A DNA stretch of 64,000 nucleotides, taken from Flectonema sp. DT1601 (Eukaryota > Euglenozoa > Diplonemea > Diplonemida > Diplonemidae). Made by a program: the position numbers and the translations under genes. Each line of letters begins with the position of its first letter. Position 1 is the stretch's first letter. The stretch lies in contig OZ025786.1 in the NCBI GenBank assembly GCA_964019425.1, forward strand, positions 1,576,945 through 1,640,944, in the 5' to 3' direction. Positions 9,914-20,414 of the stretch are shown here, in pieces. Below the pieces are notes generated by a model. That model did no database searches. It had not been told where the DNA came from and worked only from the letters and a program-made list of their open reading frames with translations.

Positions 9914-12900
9914 ATGGCTGCAACATGTGTAGTAAAACTAGGAAAAGGTACTGCCATTCAAGGCAACTACCTAAGCCGAATGGATAAACAATACATGCCT
10001 AGTCCTAAGGTATACATTGAACTTGATGGAGTGAGGTCAGGAGAAAGTAAGATAATTGAAAGAACGCGAGATCCGACATTTGGAGAAGAGATAACATGTA
10101 CCGTCCCTGACAGTTGTATGAGTCTGACTTCAAAAATAACATTCAGAGTAGTGAAATCTAATAATTACGGAGGTGAAGAGATGTGTTTAGGATATAAAAC
10201 TATTCCTGTGAAAGAATCAAAGTCCTTAACAAGATTTAGAGAAGTGATGCTACTATCAGATTCAACAAGTGAAGAACACGGTGGTACACTAGAAGTCGCA
10301 TGGGTGTTTAAAGATGGCGTTGCTCAACCTCCTAAATCACCCTTAGCTGTAACCCCTCCAACTGATACTACAGTCGCAGATCCAAAGGCTGCTGCATCAG
10401 CGATAATAAAAGATATGATAAATCAAGATCAGAAGGCAGATGATGAAAAAACTCGCCTGTCGAATCTCGCAAAGATGAGAGAAGAGTTCATTAACAACAA
10501 CAAACAGCAGCAGCAACAGCAACAGCAACAACAGCAGCAATCTCAGAATTATCCACAAACCCAATCAGCGTCGCATCAGTATTCTCCAAAGGCTGGACAA
10601 CAGAGGAATCCTTCGAGTCCCTCACAATCACAAATACAGCAGCAGCAGGGAGCTTCACCTGATCAGCAGCCTTTTCAACAGTTTAATCCGTTTAGTGGTA
10701 CTCAACAGCAACAGCCACCTGCATTCAACCCACTGTACACAACAGGTAGTAACCCACAAAGTATCCCACTGGCAGGTCAACAGCAACAGCATCAACAACA
10801 ACAACATCAGCAGCAGGGTTTCCGGCAGCAACAACAAGCGTTCCAGCAGCAGCAACATCAGCATCAGCATCAGCATCAGCCACAACAACAACAGGGTTTC
10901 CAGCAGCAGCAATTTAACCCTTTTACTGCTTCACAACAACCCGCTCAACAAGGGTTCCCGACTACTGCGCAACAGGCTGTTGGACAGCAGCAGCAATTTA
11001 ACCCTTTCGCCGCGCAGCCAATAGCGACACCACCGGTGGCCACACAGCCACCGACGGCACAGCCAGTGGCCACACAGCCAACGGCGACACAACCAGTGGC
11101 CACACAGCCGGTGGGGCAGCAGCAGCAGTTCGCTCGACAGTCTCAGCAGCCGGAGAGACAACAGCAGGCTCAGCCTCAACCGACTTCTGTAGTGCAAGTA
11201 CCTGTTACTGGTAGAACTGTAAATCCGTCAAATGTGTCCGATACCAGTCAGCAACCACAACAAGTTCAGCAACCATCACAGCCATCTCCTAGAAAGGAAG
11301 TAACTGTTGAAACTGTTGTTAGGAAGTCACACGAAGCGAGTCCCAGCAATTTAGATGAAAGACCCATCGCCGCAGTAAAGTCGACTCCACAGCGTCCTCA
11401 ACGTACTCAGGAAGCAGTCTCAACACAAGTTAAAACAGCCTCTTCCTCTCCCAGAGGAACGAAGGTGGCCGAACTGGAAGCAGAGAAAGAACGAGCAGTT
11501 AGAGAAGAAAGGTACATCGATGCTCAAAAGATAAAAGAACAGATCGAAACATTAAAGAATCAGAGAACAACAACACCAGCAAGTTCTTCTTCGATATCTG
11601 TTGTGAATGTGAATGAGGGGAAGTTAGAACCAGGTTGCCGAGTTGTTGTGACTCGTCGTTTAGAATTTGCAAGCGGTCGAGTAATTGATGTTGGAGACAT
11701 TGGAGAAGCGATTACCGTACCTGGAAAACCAGCTGTCGTTCAGTTTGTTGACGAACAGGTCTGTTTTGCAGCTGAGGGTGATGAAGTTGAACCGATAATT
11801 CTAAAAGAAGGAACTCAAAGTGCACTACCAGGACTTCCTTATTCAATAGCTAAAGAAGCAGCTGTGAGACAATCAGTTTCAGAGGCAACCGTTGCCTCAG
11901 AATTTACAACAGGCTGTCCTGTTAGAAGTAAACGTCGTATTGAATTTGAAAACAGCAAAATCGTCGAAAAGGGAGCCCTCGGATATGCTGTCAAGGTACC
12001 TGGATCTGTAGCAGTTGTAAAAGTAAATGGAGTAGTGTTTTCAGCTGACCAAGGGGATATTGAGGTACAGCAACAACAACAACAAAAACAACAACACAGA
12101 GTCACTTTTGAAGATGAAGTAAGTGACGCAATCCCTCAAACTACTGGTATTCCTTACGTAGAGATACCTCCTCACATCTCATTGTCAAGAGGACCATCAA
12201 CTAATAATAGACATTCTGTTGGAAGATCAAGGTCACCTCACTATAATGAACCTGTTGTTGTTCAAAGAGGTCCTGTTGACCAGTCGAATTCATCATTTCA
12301 TATTCCTGTCTCATCATCATCATCACAACCAGGGTTTTACTTGACGATATCAACACCTTCTGGTGTTGATTTAGTAGTTAAACAATTACATCCTCACGAT
12401 ACAGTCCTGAGGCTTAAGAAGTTGATAAGAACGATCAACGGTACTCCATCAAATCAACAATCTCTAACACAAGAGTTAGTTAATGGAGGGATTTGTGTAC
12501 TTGATGATAGAAGAACACTTTCTAGTTATGACATGAGAAGTGGTGATTGTTTGAGTTTGACAGTTCCATCGACATCAGCAGCGATCACCCTACGATTACC
12601 GAATGGTAAGTCTTGCAGGTTGAATAGTATTAAATTCGATGATACAGTCCTCACGTTAAAAAGAAAAGTTCACGACATGGCAAACATTCCAATCACAAGA
12701 CAACGACTTCTTATTGGTAGCAGTGGAGAGGAACTCGCAGACCGTAGAACTCTCAGCGCCTCTGGTTTAGTAAACGGATGTGAAGTTATTGTCCGAGAGA
12801 AGGACAGTAAACAAAACACATCAAGGATACAAACCTTAAGACTTAGCGTTACTGACTACACAGGCAGTTCTGTTAGTAAGAATTATGGAAGATCACTTCC

Positions 12901-13279
12901 TCTTCACTGCAGTGCTGATGATTCTGTTTCTACAGCGAAGAGATGGATTTCAGGACGTCTTGGTGTTTCTCCAATGTCACTTGAAATGCTTCATAATGGA
13001 ATGGAATTACGTGATAATCAAAAGATTAGAGACGTAGTAGCAAGTGGGACATCTGGGCTAGCTATACAATATAAATCGTCTCAGTCAGCTACGGCTGTTG
13101 GCCTTCGCAATCGCGTCAATGAAATGCGCAATTCAATGTCGATGTTATCAAAGCATAATCGAAACCTCTCAAACACGATTGAGAACATAAACGACAACGG
13201 TCCTTATCAAAGACACGGAAGTTCCGTGTTCGACGTCTCTGCTTTGAGCAGAACGTTATCACCTGGTGCTTATCTATAG
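9914..13279 (+). CDS. C2 / polyQ / UVR-like / SH3-like / triple ubiquitin-like scaffold protein
   Basis: The start at 9914 follows the acceptor TTTATATCAACAG and a short GC-rich leader. The product is 1121 residues. Order seen: a C2-like beta domain (about 1-135, 'DPTFGEEITCTVP'); a long Gln-rich region (about 195-400) with CAG/CAA and CATCAG repeats and a PVATQP-type repeat; a UVR-like helix pair near 515-550 ('AVREERYIDAQKIKEQIETL'); two related SH3-like modules (about 568-635 and 665-715) both beginning 'GC(R/P)VxxxRR(L/I)EF'; then three ubiquitin-like domains (about 810-890, 895-965 and 970-1055) recognisable by 'DTVLRLKKLI', 'DTVLTLKRKV' and 'DSVSTAKRWI' helices. The C-terminus is helical. 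None ends in a GlyGly processing site, so these look like built-in interaction modules. It probably acts as a scaffold. Membrane or vesicle binding through C2 is inferred. I know of no protein with this domain order. Confidence 0.85.
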   Translation: MAATCVVKLGKGTAIQGNYLSRMDKQYMPSPKVYIELDGVRSGESKIIERTRDPTFGEEITCTVPDSCMSLTSKITFRVVKSNNYGGEEMCLGYKTIPVKESKSLTRFREVMLLSDSTSEEHGGTLEVAWVFKDGVAQPPKSPLAVTPPTDTTVADPKAAASAIIKDMINQDQKADDEKTRLSNLAKMREEFINNNKQQQQQQQQQQQQSQNYPQTQSASHQYSPKAGQQRNPSSPSQSQIQQQQGASPDQQPFQQFNPFSGTQQQQPPAFNPLYTTGSNPQSIPLAGQQQQHQQQQHQQQGFRQQQQAFQQQQHQHQHQHQPQQQQGFQQQQFNPFTASQQPAQQGFPTTAQQAVGQQQQFNPFAAQPIATPPVATQPPTAQPVATQPTATQPVATQPVGQQQQFARQSQQPERQQQAQPQPTSVVQVPVTGRTVNPSNVSDTSQQPQQVQQPSQPSPRKEVTVETVVRKSHEASPSNLDERPIAAVKSTPQRPQRTQEAVSTQVKTASSSPRGTKVAELEAEKERAVREERYIDAQKIKEQIETLKNQRTTTPASSSSISVVNVNEGKLEPGCRVVVTRRLEFASGRVIDVGDIGEAITVPGKPAVVQFVDEQVCFAAEGDEVEPIILKEGTQSALPGLPYSIAKEAAVRQSVSEATVASEFTTGCPVRSKRRIEFENSKIVEKGALGYAVKVPGSVAVVKVNGVVFSADQGDIEVQQQQQQKQQHRVTFEDEVSDAIPQTTGIPYVEIPPHISLSRGPSTNNRHSVGRSRSPHYNEPVVVQRGPVDQSNSSFHIPVSSSSSQPGFYLTISTPSGVDLVVKQLHPHDTVLRLKKLIRTINGTPSNQQSLTQELVNGGICVLDDRRTLSSYDMRSGDCLSLTVPSTSAAITLRLPNGKSCRLNSIKFDDTVLTLKRKVHDMANIPITRQRLLIGSSGEELADRRTLSASGLVNGCEVIVREKDSKQNTSRIQTLRLSVTDYTGSSVSKNYGRSLPLHCSADDSVSTAKRWISGRLGVSPMSLEMLHNGMELRDNQKIRDVVASGTSGLAIQYKSSQSATAVGLRNRVNEMRNSMSMLSKHNRNLSNTIENINDNGPYQRHGSSVFDVSALSRTLSPGAYL

Positions 13280-14236
13280 GTTTCTATTGGAGACAATAAG
13301 TAGTAGTTTCTCTTTTTCCACCCCCTTCCTATTTTTTTTTTTTATAGTTATTAGAACCCACCTTAACCCCTTTCCCTTCCCCAAGTTAAAAAAAAAAAAA
13401 AGTAACTGTATTCCAGACATGCTAGTTAGGGTGATTCAAAATACTGAATTGAGCATCACCACGGTCACAGTATCCTTTTAGCAACTACTGTTTTGTGTTT
13501 ACTAATAAATCAAAACAATTTATTTTCCCCAAAAGTTATTTTTTTAATAGATCTTATCCTGTAATTCGCTAGTTTTTTTTTGTTAATGTGCACATGGTTG
13601 CCGATTTCCCCCCTTCATCCTTTTTTTTTTTTTTTTTGCATTTAACGAGTATTGTAGGAACGAAAAAAAGTATATTGGTAGCACACGTAAACCTCCTTTA
13701 GCTTAATCAGCTGTGAGTCAGTTTACAGTTTTCGTGACGCAAAACAAATTCAAGTTGGTTTTTTATTTGCAAAAAAAAAAAAAAAAAAAAAAAAAAAGCA
13801 GAAATTTATGTCCGCAGGCTTTTTTTAGTTACGTTTTCGCTTGTGCACGAGTACCCCCGCATTGGGATCAAAAAAAAAAAAAAAAAAAAGCATGTCTTTG
13901 TTTCTTTTTTTTTTCCCCCTCTTTCTTTTTTTTTCCCCTCAAAATTGTTATTACTTTAGATTATTTTAATTGTTCGGTGATTTGAAAAATTTCAGACGGT
14001 TGTGAAAGCAGAAGAGACTTTTATATTTATTTTGTGGTCTCTTCATCGGCTGTTTGCTATAGAATACTTTATCTTTGATTATGTTTTCTATACATGTGTG
14101 TAGTTATTGATGTCGTTATATTTGTTTTATAGAATACACCTTTTTAATTATAATTATTCCCTCCCGACAGAAAAATAAGAAAAAAAACAAAACAATACTT
14201 ACGGTAGTAAGATCACCGCTACTCCGACAACAAAGA
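13280..14236. other. Intergenic spacer
   Basis: No gene seen. It contains a 25-nt A run near 13771, further A and T runs near 13621 and 13870, and the acceptor TTCCCTCCCGACAG (ends about 14170) before the next ATG. Confidence 0.5.
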
Positions 14237-15229
14237 ATGTGGACACGAATATGTTTGGTTGGGTTTGCGATTGGGATTTTTGTTATTAGATGGTTTCAAT
14301 ATAAGTTGTTGTACTTTCCGCAATTTGGATTTTATCCAGAGAAGATGGCTGATCCAAGTGATTGTAATGTAACAAATTGGAAGAAACTTATGATTCAAAT
14401 TAAAGGCACTGATCAAAGCATCCTCGCATACCTACTCCAATATCCACCAACTGGAAGGACTCTTGATTCTAATTCTTGGAAACAACAACCGACAATAGTC
14501 TACTTCCACGGTAATGCTGGCAATGTAGGTGACAGATTACCCATAGGAACTGCATTGCAAGAGTCAGTAAGATGTAACGTTCTGATGGTTGCCTACAGAG
14601 GTTACAGAGGAAGTAGTCCAGCAGCTCCATCAGAAACTATTTTGGTTGAAGATGCCCTCGCTGCGTTAGGTGCGCTGATAGACGAAGGAGTCGACACATC
14701 GAAGGTATTCGTGATGGGAACTTCGTTAGGTGGAGCAGTGACATTAGCAACGGCGCTACGATCACCATATCCTCTGAAGGGAATTATGATTGAAAATACC
14801 TTCACGAGCATCGGTGATATGACTACCGTCCTACTTCGAGGTGCTTTACAAAAGCTCGGCATTCGAATTAATAGCAATCGCTCTCAGGCTGTTGGCAATA
14901 TGAGGATTGCTTACTGGAGTACAATGTCGTACTTACCTGCTGTTGTAAACTTTTTATGGAAAATTTTAAAACCGGTTTTTCTAAGTCTTCGGTGGCATTC
15001 TTTAGATAAAATTAAATTACTTCGCAAAGATCAGAACATCTTGTTCTTATCAGGAGCCATGGATACTTTAATCCCACCAGACCACATGCATGCTTTGTAC
15101 TCAGCATGTCCTAGTGAAAGAAAAAAATTCATAACTTTTCCACGAGGAATGCACAATAACACCTGCTGGCAACAAGATTGGCCGGAATCTGTTGGAAACT
15201 GGGTCAGAGAGTGTTTGTCAAAGGCTTAA
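14237..15229 (+). CDS. Membrane-anchored alpha/beta hydrolase, ABHD13/BEM46-like
   Basis: About 330 residues. An N-terminal hydrophobic helix (ICLVGFAIGIFVIRWF) would anchor it in a membrane. The alpha/beta hydrolase core shows the oxyanion motif 'VYFHGNAGNVGDR', 'VAYRGYRGSS', the nucleophile elbow 'GTSLGG' (Ser about 162), the acid in 'SGAMDTLIPPDHM' and the His in 'PRGMHNNTCW'. This set matches the ABHD13/BEM46 family, single-anchor serine hydrolases with depalmitoylase activity reported for relatives. The substrate here is unknown. All three triad positions are present, so it is probably active. The start follows the acceptor at about 14170, with a 5' UTR of about 65 nt. Confidence 0.85.
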   Translation: MWTRICLVGFAIGIFVIRWFQYKLLYFPQFGFYPEKMADPSDCNVTNWKKLMIQIKGTDQSILAYLLQYPPTGRTLDSNSWKQQPTIVYFHGNAGNVGDRLPIGTALQESVRCNVLMVAYRGYRGSSPAAPSETILVEDALAALGALIDEGVDTSKVFVMGTSLGGAVTLATALRSPYPLKGIMIENTFTSIGDMTTVLLRGALQKLGIRINSNRSQAVGNMRIAYWSTMSYLPAVVNFLWKILKPVFLSLRWHSLDKIKLLRKDQNILFLSGAMDTLIPPDHMHALYSACPSERKKFITFPRGMHNNTCWQQDWPESVGNWVRECLSKA

Positions 15230-15541
15230 AAAACCTCCTTAAAAAACTGAGGTTTAGTTAGTTTCCCCTTGTTTTAAGATTCGTTTCATAGCCTGATGTT
15301 CATCACCGTAAGCACCCGTTTTTTATTGTTGTTACCACTAACCTAGTTATGATAAGTGTGAAGTCTCATTATTTTTATGTGTTTAGTTTATATAAAAAAA
15401 AGAAAAAGAAAAAAACAACAACAATCTAATGGGTTCCTTACCAACACTCGATAAACGCGAACTTTTTTCGAAAAAAAAAAAAAAAAAAAAAACAACAACA
15501 ACAGAATTATTGTTACATTTCACAGGTCGCAATTATAACAA
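15230..15541. other. Intergenic spacer
   Basis: Short AT-rich spacer with an A run of about 22 near 15471 and the acceptor TTACATTTCACAG shortly before the next ATG. Nothing else seen. Confidence 0.5.
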
Positions 15542-16555
15542 ATGTCAAATACTCACATCCAGTCATGTCAAGAAATGACAGCGGAAATGCAAACAGGGTG
15601 GTCATTAATACTACAAGGGTATATAACTATACGAAAAGGTATAACTGATGTCAGGTTGCCAAGCAATCAACTCGGAGTGTTGTCAGCATTAATGGGATAC
15701 ACAAAAATTTTAGTGGCATCGGTCCTAGCTCATATTGGTAATTATAAAATGATAAAGAGATCCTCAGTGAGTGATAATAATATTTTCCAATTTAACCCTC
15801 ATCTACCAGAGCAGTCTAAGGGTCAACACCGACTACGACAATTGTTAGAACCAGATATAGATGCTGCTCCTTTCATTGGAAACTCTGTTGTTGCAGAGCA
15901 GCAAATACTTAGAGAAGTTGCTACTACTTTATCAAATGAGCTGGTCAAAGAGATTCAAGAGAGAAGTCAAGAATCGATTAGCACTCGGGTGACAATTAGC
16001 ACAGAAGCAGAGGCATCTCGAAGAGAAAATGAAATGACTTTCGCACTTCAAAAGTACATCAAAACTAACCAACTTCCGTCTGTTAAAGATGAATCTCAAT
16101 TACGAAGTACGGTGAGTGAGTTGAGATCAGTGAATACGTTACTGAAGGAAAGATCAGATAGATTAGAGGCAAATTCATTGAAACTTTCAAGTGATAAATT
16201 TTCTCTCATGGCAGATCGCCAACAGCTTCTCCAACACGTTCGACAGCTGGAATCTAAAATTATAAATTTAAATCACGCTAATGGATTCTATAGAAAGGTA
16301 CACAGACCTTCTTCTCGTAGCACTTCTCGTCAGCAACAAACACCTCACATGTCAGTCTCACCCATACCAAGGACTATATCTGTTGGTGGGGTTCAGATGG
16401 AACCTGAAGTCGTAGAATGGTTAAAAGAGATGTACGTCACATTAGAAAATGAAGAAAAAGAAAAATTAGAAACTGAAAACCAAATCCCAATTGGACCCGA
16501 ACAACAGTCCAAGACAGGATTTGCTGAATACGTCGCATCTCGACGAGCTTCGTAA
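15542..16555 (+). CDS. Coiled-coil protein of unknown function
   Basis: The ATG at 15542 lies 16 nt after TTACATTTCACAG. The product is about 337 residues. The N-terminal 70 residues are mixed hydrophobic and could be a small helical domain. Residues 120-260 are strongly heptad-like with many Glu, Leu and Arg ('ELRSVNTLLKERSDRLEAN', 'QQLLQHVRQLESKIINL'). A Ser/Arg-rich linker (about 262-285) and a short acidic helix near the end ('EVVEWLKEMYVTLENEEKEK') follow. No enzyme motif is seen. A cytoskeletal or flagellar structural role is possible but not shown. The next gene's acceptor lies 70-95 nt downstream, so the genes are tightly packed. Confidence 0.75.
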   Translation: MSNTHIQSCQEMTAEMQTGWSLILQGYITIRKGITDVRLPSNQLGVLSALMGYTKILVASVLAHIGNYKMIKRSSVSDNNIFQFNPHLPEQSKGQHRLRQLLEPDIDAAPFIGNSVVAEQQILREVATTLSNELVKEIQERSQESISTRVTISTEAEASRRENEMTFALQKYIKTNQLPSVKDESQLRSTVSELRSVNTLLKERSDRLEANSLKLSSDKFSLMADRQQLLQHVRQLESKIINLNHANGFYRKVHRPSSRSTSRQQQTPHMSVSPIPRTISVGGVQMEPEVVEWLKEMYVTLENEEKEKLETENQIPIGPEQQSKTGFAEYVASRRAS

Positions 16556-16653
16556 AAAAACTTTTATTTATTTACACTTTAATAACCACTTCTTAGTAAT
16601 TTTGTTCGATTTTTTTTATGTTTTATTATTCTTTTTTCAAAAACAACAGGCTA

Positions 16654-18141
16654 ATGTCCGGCTGGACTGTCGTTGGCGACAGGAATCACTACAGCAATAA
16701 AAATGATAACAGCGATAATAAAAAGAAGAAACCGAACGTTAAAAAGACTGTCAATGAAGTGTCTCAAAACGGTAATAATGCCAGAGGGGTGAAGTGTAAT
16801 GCGAAGACGCCGCCTTCTGCATCATCAACACCACCGTCGCGATCACTAATTGCGAAAGAGACTGACTCTGATCCTGTTAAGCAACTAACTGATGACAAGA
16901 AAAAACTACCTCCTTCAGATCTAGTTTCAAGCACAACTCTCAACGCTTTGCAAAATGGTAAGGGATCACATCCATCCAGTGAAAAGAAACCTTCAAAAAC
17001 AGAATGCCCAGAAAACTCAAAAAACAATACGAAGAAGACTGAGAGTTACAAGTTTGTTCTCAACATGAAACACACTGGATATCAGTTAAAGGGAATGACC
17101 AACAGATCTAATGACTGTTACAGTAACAGTGTACTACAGGCGTTATTGTCTTGCGCACCTTTCTTAAATGCAATAAAATCATTACCAAAACTATCACACA
17201 CGAATCAACCGATCCTTTCAGCTGTTCGCACAGTTGTTTATGGGTTTAAAGCAGGGTCTTTTTCTAGTGGTTCAGTAGATGGGTTGCCAGTTATTCGTGC
17301 GATGGCGAGTTGTTTTTCAGAAGCAGCGACGGGACGTCAAGCAGATGCATCTGAATACTTAGTCAGTTTGTTTGATGCTCTCAGTAAGGAATTAGCTTCT
17401 CTAATCAGTGATAGCTCATCGGATAAAAAAAAGAAACCACACGGACAAAACGGATGGGAAACCGTTGCTGCTTCCGGAACTAAAAGTATGGGAGTTGAAC
17501 ATACCACTGGAGAGAGACATGACTCAAATCCGATTGATGCGATTTTTGGAGCATCGGTCTCGAGTAGGTTAGCAGAAAAAGGTTCAAAACCATCAGTTTG
17601 TCTACAGCCTTATCATATCGTACCTCTTGACGTCTTCGATTCGAGTGAGTCTTCTATTGAGTCTTGTTTGTTGAACTTTACGAAACCTGAAATTGTTGAA
17701 TCTCGTGGTGGTCAATCCGCAACAAAACAATTCGTGTTCTCTAAACTCCCTCCAGTTTTAGTTATTTGCATCAAGAGATGGTCGTCTGAAGGAAAATCAT
17801 CTCTCAAAATAGGAATCAACAAAAAGTTAACTATTCATCCTTCTTCAACTGTAACTCGTAAGAAAACTGATTACGATCTTGTCGCAGCAACATGTCATCG
17901 AGGAGCCACCATGAACTCGGGTCATTACACTACGGTATTACATAAAGGGGATGTTTGGTATGTTTTTTAAGATCTGCGGGTTTTTTTTCTTTTTTTTTAA
18001 ATATTATTTTTCAAAAAACCCAAAACAAACCAACAAAAAAACAGGAAACATATTGACGATTCCCACGTGAGTTCTATATCTGGTATTAATTCAGTTGCTG
18101 GAGAACCTTATCTTTTATTTTATCAAAAATGTAGCAAGTAA
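16654..18141 (+). CDS. Ubiquitin carboxyl-terminal hydrolase (USP family), one cis-intron
   Basis: Exons are 16654-17957 and 18045-18141 (466 residues). The start is the first ATG after the acceptor TTCAAAAACAACAG; upstream in-frame ATGs lie inside the acceptor region. Residues 1-135 are Lys/Ser-rich and disordered. The USP core starts near 'GYQLKGMTNRSNDCYSNSV' (Cys box). The His box is 'NSGHYTTVLHKGDVW', and exon 2 supplies 'KHIDDSHV', the Asp-containing closing motif, which supports the splice. The Cys box reads N-D-C-Y where the family usually has N-T-C-Y, but Cys and His are kept, so activity is plausible. The compact catalytic domain suggests a USP10/USP36-type enzyme. The target is unknown. 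Confidence 0.85.
17958..18044 (+). other. cis-intron in USP gene
   Basis: 87-nt intron, donor GTATGTTTT, T-rich first half, A-rich second half, acceptor AAAAAACAG. It splits a Trp codon (tg|g). Without splicing the protein would stop six codons on and lose the Asp box. Confidence 0.85.
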
Positions 18142-18655
18142 TACAGACACGGTGAATACAATCCTAGCCTAATACACTTCGTGGCCACTGTGGTTTCTTT
18201 TTTTTTCTTTTTTTTCAGTCTTCGTCTTTGTAATGCCGCTGCAGCTGTCAATTCTAACCAATCACCCGCTCCTGTACGCGTATTTTGTTATTATTTTTCA
18301 GGTTGGAAGGAAAAAAAAAAAAAAAAGAATTTTCTTTTATAAAAAAAAAACAATAATTAGCATAATCATATTCATTCGCAACTTTTTTTTTTTTTTTTGA
18401 ATTTTTATTTTCCTAACTGAGAATGTGTTGATGAGGTGCTACCCATCAATGAAGGCTTTAGACATTCACTGCATGTAATTACATTTCTGGTGTGAGTCTT
18501 TTCGTCTTTCACCGACAGGCAGCCATCCTCTCTTTTGATATTCTCCTGAATTGATTGATATTACGACCATTACAATATATATTTGTTGAAAAAAAACTGG
18601 GAAAAGCAGAACTTTTGTTATAGTTTTTTTTTTAACAAAAAAAAAAAACAACAAT
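18142..18655. other. Intergenic spacer
   Basis: No gene seen. Several A and T runs; a mostly unique stretch at 18420-18600 has no credible ORF on either strand. A possible acceptor (TTGTTATAG, ends about 18624) precedes the next ATG. Confidence 0.5.
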
Positions 18656-20299
18656 ATGAAGAAGAAGAGGACTCGTGGAGACAGAGAAACAGAAGAAGAA
18701 GAGGTTGAACAAGTACTGTTTACGGAAGTTACGAAAAGCTTTCCACTTCAGAAACAAATCGAACAACTTGAAAGATCATTCAAGGGAATCCGACGAGTAC
18801 TAGACCCGTCTCATTATGCGAAAGAGATAGTAGCCAGAGACAAAGAACGAGAAACAATAAGTGAATTCGTTGATCGATGCGCACGAGGCAAAAAGGGAGC
18901 AAACATGTTGTACATTTCAGGTGTTCCGGGTACAGGTAAAACCTCATGCGTTAGAAGGGCCCTCGATGAAGCCGAAGAAAATAAAATTATATTTGAGAGG
19001 TGTGAAATCAACGGAATGCTTTTAAGAACTCCCCTCGACACTTTCACACAAATATTCCCCTCATTGAAAAAGTGTTTAAGTGATAAATTCATAACAGAAA
19101 GGAACATACCAAGATCAGCAACGGGTAAAGTAGCACTGTCATTCCTTAGGCTGACACTTGAAGCTCAACGTGCATCGGAAGAAAAAAAGAATAAACAGCA
19201 TCCAATGCACACACCTCTAGTGGTCGTGTTAGACGAGATGGATGTCGCTGTTGGAAAAACTGGTTCTGAAGTTCTATTCGATCTAACGGATTTATCACAA
19301 CAGACTCCAAAATTTGCTTTTATTGGTATCGCAAACAGACAGAATTTGGGAAGCATCTTCTCGGTAGATGGAAAAGAGCACACGAAGAGAGTTCAGTCAA
19401 GAATTGAAAAATTTCAAAGTGTAATTTTCGGTGTTTATAATAAAGAACAACTCTGTGAAATAATTGCAAGCAGACTCCGTGAAATTGTGACAGAGTCACG
19501 GGTCACAAAAACAACCCATGATCGGACCGTCCAGGTGATTTCTGAACTCCGTGGAACTGACTTTTTCCCGACAGACACGTTAACATTTGCGATGACTGGC
19601 GTTTGTAAATTTGTTTCTGGTGATTGTCGACAGGCTTTATTATTCGCAAAGCATCTTATTTACTTTAGAGAAACCGCATTAGCACAAATAATTCAAGATT
19701 CTGATTCAACAACTGGTACCAGAAATTTACAAGCGTTCACATTGCCGGAGAATTTCACGGTTTCGAAGGACTTGGTGAGTACGCAAATGAGACCGTTTTT
19801 GCATAAGAATGATGAAAAAGCTGTCACACCACACGAATTGATAGTTTTGTGTGTGGTTAATTATGAATACTTACTAAGTCCTCAAAATGAAGGTTATTCT
19901 TCAATTCAAAAGATAATTCAGAGATATCAAGTGTTCGCACCTCAACTAAAGAATCCAACTGAACCAGAAGTTGATATAAACGATTTGCTTGAGTTCGCAG
20001 ATATGGACAAGGATGATGATGATCTTAGCAGTAGTAGTAGTGATTTCTATTATTGTACCACACCACCAGAAGCTATTTATGCACCGTTGTCACCTCTTGA
20101 GCTTTCGCATGAGTGCAGCACGCTCATAAATTCATTACTGTCCAGAGGATACCTTTCACAACACCAGACAGTTGATTTTCAAGTTTCTCTTCCTCCGATC
20201 ATTTCTCGAAATTTAAAAAGTATGTTGAACTCTTGTCCTGCTGTTGCTGCACTTCCATTTGCGAAGAAGCTACAAGAAGGAGATGACCTGTATTATTGA
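18656..20299 (+). CDS. Origin recognition AAA+ ATPase, ORC1/CDC6-like
   Basis: 547 residues. The AAA+ module begins near residue 50. Walker A is 'GVPGTGKT' (about residue 90), Walker B 'VVVLDEMD' (about 190), sensor-1 'FAFIGIANR' (about 220), and a sensor-2/arginine region 'SGDCRQALLFAKHLI' lies near 325. A winged-helix-like part near 385-425 ('VTPHELIVLCVVNYEYLL') is interrupted by an acidic/Ser insert (about 445-465), then a C-terminal helical region follows. Motif order and length fit ORC1/CDC6, which loads the MCM helicase at replication origins. ORC4 is a less likely alternative. The start follows an A-rich leader and an upstream acceptor-like TTATAG. Confidence 0.85.
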   Translation: MKKKRTRGDRETEEEEVEQVLFTEVTKSFPLQKQIEQLERSFKGIRRVLDPSHYAKEIVARDKERETISEFVDRCARGKKGANMLYISGVPGTGKTSCVRRALDEAEENKIIFERCEINGMLLRTPLDTFTQIFPSLKKCLSDKFITERNIPRSATGKVALSFLRLTLEAQRASEEKKNKQHPMHTPLVVVLDEMDVAVGKTGSEVLFDLTDLSQQTPKFAFIGIANRQNLGSIFSVDGKEHTKRVQSRIEKFQSVIFGVYNKEQLCEIIASRLREIVTESRVTKTTHDRTVQVISELRGTDFFPTDTLTFAMTGVCKFVSGDCRQALLFAKHLIYFRETALAQIIQDSDSTTGTRNLQAFTLPENFTVSKDLVSTQMRPFLHKNDEKAVTPHELIVLCVVNYEYLLSPQNEGYSSIQKIIQRYQVFAPQLKNPTEPEVDINDLLEFADMDKDDDDLSSSSSDFYYCTTPPEAIYAPLSPLELSHECSTLINSLLSRGYLSQHQTVDFQVSLPPIISRNLKSMLNSCPAVAALPFAKKLQEGDDLYY

Positions 20300-20414
20300 A
20301 TACAAAAAAAATCTCTTACGGTAGACATAATGACCATCTGTTATTGGTGTAGTTGATTTAAGTTTGTTAATAATTGTGTTTTATTTTTTTATATTTTCAG
20401 TTCCAACACTAGAA

